A stretch of DNA of 60,846 nt from Clostridia bacterium (GTDB taxonomy: Bacteria > Bacillota > Clostridia > Christensenellales > Aristaeellaceae). Position 1 is the first letter of the stretch. Each line of letters begins with the position of its first letter. The notes beneath the pieces were generated by a model that saw nothing but the letters and a program-made list of their open reading frames with translations, did not search any database and had not been told where the DNA came from. The position numbers were made by a program, and so were the translations under genes. Where the stretch lies: NCBI GenBank assembly GCA_017524725.1, contig JAFXUZ010000073.1:1-60846 (forward strand), read 5' to 3'. Below are positions 57,981 through 60,846 of this stretch, piece after piece.

Positions 57981-59156
57981 ATGATGAATGAAAAATTATT
58001 GAAAGTTATTCGTTATTCCCTATGGCATACTGAAACTGCTGTTGCGGACAGATCTGTATATGACGAGATGGTGAAACATGCGATTGCTATCTTACCTGCG
58101 ACTGTTCTTTCTTCCCTTTCTCTGCCGGAGAAATTATTTCAAGAATGGGAATCTATGATATATCAGCAGATTGCATATAATGCAAACTGCAGACATGTAC
58201 AGAAGGATCTTCCTGTTAAAGTTCCCTTTGTGATACTCAAAGGGACCTCCGCTGCGAAGTATTATCCTAATCCGGTACTACGAACCCTGGGGGACATTGA
58301 CATCATACCGCGCCGGGAGGACTTCGAGACGGCGTATGAGGAACTGCTGAATGCCGGATATCGAATCGAAAAGGAGTTAGGAAGGGAAACGTGTTTTGTA
58401 AAAGATGGCATTATGGTGGAACTTCATCGCAGCTTTGCCAAGCTGAACAATCCGAGTTACGCGGAATACCTGGACGATTTGATTATTGAGAATATCAACC
58501 CGACACATGTACTTCCAGATATAGTAAATGGCCTTGTGCTGTTAGAACATATCAGCCAGCATTTGGTAAGAGGCTTAGGCCTTCGTCAGATCATCGACTG
58601 GATGATGTTCGTGAATAAATGCCTTCCAGAAGAGCAGTGGGAAGAATTTCGGGAAATGGCGAAGAATATTGGATTGGATACGTTGGCGATAACCCTTTCA
58701 CGCATGTGTGAAATATTTCTTGGTCTACCCCGGCATGCTTGGTGCGAAGGAGCGAATGAAGAAATATGCAATATGCTGATGGAATATATACTGAGTTGCG
58801 GCAACTTTGGAAACAACCGGATGACGGTGCAGGGTTTGAGTGAAAATGTGCTGATTTATGCCAGAAATCCGGTTGCTTTCTTCAAACTGCTTCAATCAAG
58901 CGGGATGGAACGATGGAAGCCAACGGAAAAGTACTTCTTTATACGACCTTTCGCATGGGTATACCAAGCAGGACGTTATGTTAAAAGGGGTTTGTCACAA
59001 AAGAATTCTTTGAAATCGCTGAAAGCGGCCTTTTCAGAGTCACGAAAAAGGAAAAAGATGTTTGACTTCCTTGGGGTCAGGCAGGATTCCAAAGGTCTTA
59101 CTGTATATAAAGATGGTGTCTATATCAAGGAAAAAACAAAACTATTCAGAAAATAA
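57981..59156 (+). CDS. Nucleotidyltransferase-fold protein (NTP_transf_5 type), paralogue B
   Basis: A 391-residue paralogue of the preceding gene. It keeps the same landmarks in the same order: VILKGTSAAKYYPNPVLRTLGDIDII, VELHRSF, DIVNGLVLLEHISQHL, GLRQIIDWMMFVNKC, MCEIFLGLPRHAWCE, and the closing FFIRPFAWVYQAGRYVKRGL. The two copies differ widely at sequence level, so the duplication is old or each was acquired separately. Adjacent ATGs at 57981 and 57984; the ribosome-binding site is poor. Confidence 0.78.
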   Translation: MMNEKLLKVIRYSLWHTETAVADRSVYDEMVKHAIAILPATVLSSLSLPEKLFQEWESMIYQQIAYNANCRHVQKDLPVKVPFVILKGTSAAKYYPNPVLRTLGDIDIIPRREDFETAYEELLNAGYRIEKELGRETCFVKDGIMVELHRSFAKLNNPSYAEYLDDLIIENINPTHVLPDIVNGLVLLEHISQHLVRGLGLRQIIDWMMFVNKCLPEEQWEEFREMAKNIGLDTLAITLSRMCEIFLGLPRHAWCEGANEEICNMLMEYILSCGNFGNNRMTVQGLSENVLIYARNPVAFFKLLQSSGMERWKPTEKYFFIRPFAWVYQAGRYVKRGLSQKNSLKSLKAAFSESRKRKKMFDFLGVRQDSKGLTVYKDGVYIKEKTKLFRK

Positions 59157-59287
59157 ATTGAAGGAAGAAGCGGAATGAGTTAAATAATAGTGAAGTTATT
59201 ATATACGCTACAGAATGCCGACATGTCATGTGCAGACAAGAGATGTTGATACTTGAGGTGAACAGCACATGGTTTATGAAATGGTAG

Positions 59288-60112
59288 AATCAGTGCTGGA
59301 GAAAATGCCTTCAATGGGAGGATCTTTACAAAGACTGGGAATCGTTCGCCTTGATCGTCTGTGATCCGAAAGCCGGTGACGCGGATTTCCTGGAAAAACT
59401 GAAACCGGGACAGACGGTATTCGGATGGATCTACGCGACACAGAACCGTGACATCACTGACAAGATCACCAACGCCGGGGCGACAGCCTATGCCTGGGAG
59501 AAGATGTTCGACAACGGGCGGCACGTTTTCTGGTTCAACAACGAACTTGCGGGAGAGGCGGCCGTTATCAACGCTTTTCAATGTTACGGCATGCTGCCAT
59601 ATGGCTTAAATGTAGCCGTCATCGGCAACGGTAATACAGCCCGCGGAGCCTGCAGGGTACTGCACATGCTGGGGGCCCATGTGATGCAGTATAACCGCCA
59701 CCTGGAAAACCTGCTGCGCGTGGAGATCGGCAATTATGATGTGATCGTCAATTGTATTTTGTGGGATGTGACGCGAAAAGACCACATCATTTATCGCAGT
59801 GATCTGGCCCGTATGAAGAGAAACGCCATGATCATTGATGTGAGATGCGACCGGCACGGTGGGATCGAGACCAGTGAACCGACGACGATGAACGATCCTA
59901 CCTATTATTTCGATGGGATCCTGCATTATGCCGTAGATCACACGCCGTCGATATTCTATAAAACGTTTTCCTACAACAATTCAAAAGTAATTGTACCTTT
60001 TCTTGAACAGCTGATGTCGGACACACCGGGGGAGATCCTCAGGAAAAGCCTGATCATTCGAGACGGAGTGATCGTTGATCCGGAGATCATCCAACGTCAG
60101 AACAGATCGTGA
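59288..60112 (+). pseudogene. 5'-truncated N5-(carboxyethyl)ornithine synthase-like gene
   Basis: The frame 59288-60112 encodes the C-terminal portion of a CEOS/alanine-dehydrogenase-like enzyme: IVCDPKAGDADFLE, GWIYATQNRDITDKI, AYAWEKMFDNGRHVFW, the NAD-binding VAVIGNGNTARGACRVL, NCILWDVTRKDHIIYRSDL and ILHYAVDHTPSIFYKT. The first 60-70 residues expected for this family are missing, an in-frame stop sits at 59285, and only a TTG at 59351 without a ribosome-binding site is available. GC content is higher than in the preceding EPS genes. It looks like a remnant at the edge of the EPS block; a short functional form cannot be excluded. Confidence 0.6.
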
Positions 60113-60477
60113 AGCGGCGAGCATTTCCGCTGTGGGATCAGCAGCTATTCCGGGACGTATGGATGGATGAAGAATCTGAAGGAGCGCAAAGACAGGAAGC
60201 AAAAACAATCTACAATACAGTATCGTCCCCATTGTTCGAATTTGCAGCACCTGTACGGCGGGTACCGGGACCGGGAAGACCAAGCTGACGATCCTTATTG
60301 GCATCGAGGATTCCGCTTCCCCTGCCATTTTTTCGTGCCGCCGCGCCTGTCGATCTTCTGGCGGAACATAGGCAGGCCGGTACGCCGTCCCGGTTTAAGA
60401 AAACAAGGAAACATCAACCACGTCCCCCTATGCACAAGGGAGGATAGCGTATATGCCTCCATATAAAAGCCAAAGGC
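60113..60477. other. Gene-poor stretch before the terminal IS
   Basis: No convincing gene is found. One short frame contains a P-loop-like string (AGTGTGKTKLTIL, about positions 60257-60295) but runs into a stop at 60367 and has no start. It may be decayed coding sequence or chance. Confidence 0.4.
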
Positions 60478-60522
60478 AAAACCCCGGAAAATCCTGCAGG
60501 ACAGGCGGATTTTTCGGGGTTT
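60478..60522. terminator. Terminator-like hairpin at the EPS/IS boundary
   Basis: AAACCCCGGAAAATCC and GGATTTTTCGGGGTTT form a stem of about 15 bp around a 12-nt loop. It is nearly symmetrical, so it could terminate from either side. Confidence 0.6.
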
Positions 60523-60621
60523 ATGCTTGTTCGATTCTGAGTTTTAGTAAAGTTTGTACTATTAATCCAACATTTTGACCTCAACCCCTTGAAATTCCTA
60601 GCATTTTGAGCGACTTTTCTG

Positions 60622-60650
60622 TTGATTATCCTTCATAAAAGTAGTATAAT
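60622..60650 (+). promoter_or_regulatory. Transposase promoter with overlapping palindrome
   Basis: TTGATT (60622-60627), 17 nt, then a perfect TATAAT (60645-60650). A 16-bp perfect palindrome TAGTATAATTATACTA (60642-60657) covers the -10 box. Confidence 0.65.
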
Positions 60651-60680
60651 TATACTATTAATATGAAGGGAGCAGATAAG

Positions 60681-60846
60681 ATGGCTCGGCCGATTGATCC
60701 CTCCACACAGTATCGGATTTCCATCCACAATATCGGCGGTTATCGCTACGCCAGTACCCAGCCGGCATATCAGGATCCGGAAACTGGCAAGACAAAGCAT
60801 CGTCGCGTCCATTGGGGCACGTTGGATGACTCCAACAAGTTCATCC
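60681..60846 (+). CDS. N-terminus of a probable transposase (cut by window end)
   Basis: The first 55 codons begin MARPIDPSTQYRISIHNIGG and contain YRYASTQPAYQDPETGK and RRVHWGTLDD. I recall this as the N-terminus of IS4/IS1634-like DDE transposases common in gut Clostridia. AAGGGAG lies upstream. The catalytic part is outside the window, so the family assignment is tentative. The insertion-sequence left end is probably near 60530-60560, but no inverted repeat can be verified. Confidence 0.55.
   Translation, partial: MARPIDPSTQYRISIHNIGGYRYASTQPAYQDPETGKTKHRRVHWGTLDDSNKFI

Overview
The window looks like a chromosome segment of a fairly GC-rich, Gram-positive, fermentative Clostridia-type bacterium from a plant-polysaccharide habitat such as rumen or gut. 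The signs are strong GGAGG ribosome-binding sites, TTGACA-17-TATAAT promoters, CCA-encoding tRNAs, a LoaP-type antiterminator, an LCP-family protein, a fused polysaccharide co-polymerase/tyrosine autokinase and an EpsG-type polymerase. The species cannot be named from the sequence alone.

Positions 1-29,000 carry housekeeping and carbohydrate-salvage genes. In order they are: an SseB-like protein (-) divergent from an MMPL exporter; an operon of GH3 beta-glucosidase, PHP phosphoesterase, an unrecognised (alpha/alpha)-barrel-like protein and an iron-sulfur flavoprotein; a REP-associated transposase (RAYT) with an ABC1 kinase and a GrpB protein, bracketed by two copies of a structured repeat of about 135 bp; a GH94 disaccharide phosphorylase (-) divergent from a four-gene ABC importer (DUF3798 binding protein, ATPase, two permeases, the first with a very large extracytoplasmic insertion); tRNA-Leu; a GH26 mannanase-like enzyme; an acyl-CoA ligase convergent with an amidohydrolase; and a sodium:solute symporter. 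Several of the glycoside enzymes lack signal peptides, so the picture is import of short beta-linked oligosaccharides followed by cytoplasmic hydrolysis or phosphorolysis.

Positions 29,169-29,691 are a five-tRNA cluster (Val, Asp, Phe, Gly, Cys) with its own promoter and terminator.

Positions 29,830-60,110 are one long exopolysaccharide/capsule locus, all on the + strand. A sigma-A-type promoter and a structured leader precede a GC-rich conserved head: a BY-kinase, a giant secreted protein of about 57 x 32-residue repeats, a degenerate LCP homologue, LoaP, a half-length FlaA1/CapD-like membrane protein and a DegT aminotransferase. Near 41,660 the base composition drops sharply. A mosaic, AT-rich assembly block follows: initiating sugar transferase, a metallo-beta-lactamase/acyltransferase/ATP-grasp/SDR group, two GT2, one GT4 and one GT14 glycosyltransferase, DUF1919, EpsG-like polymerase, pyruvyl transferase, flippase, FrhB-like oxidoreductase and two tandem uncharacterised nucleotidyltransferases. 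The head would control synthesis and the variable block would build a unit that is probably pyruvylated and amino-sugar-decorated. The block ends at a 5'-truncated carboxyethylornithine-synthase-like gene, unassigned sequence, and the start of an insertion sequence cut by the window edge.

The most novel-looking items are the giant repeat protein with its non-canonical LCP neighbour, the permease with a 350-residue repeat-bearing ectodomain, the RAYT-linked structured repeat pair, and the MBL/acyltransferase/ATP-grasp/SDR group.
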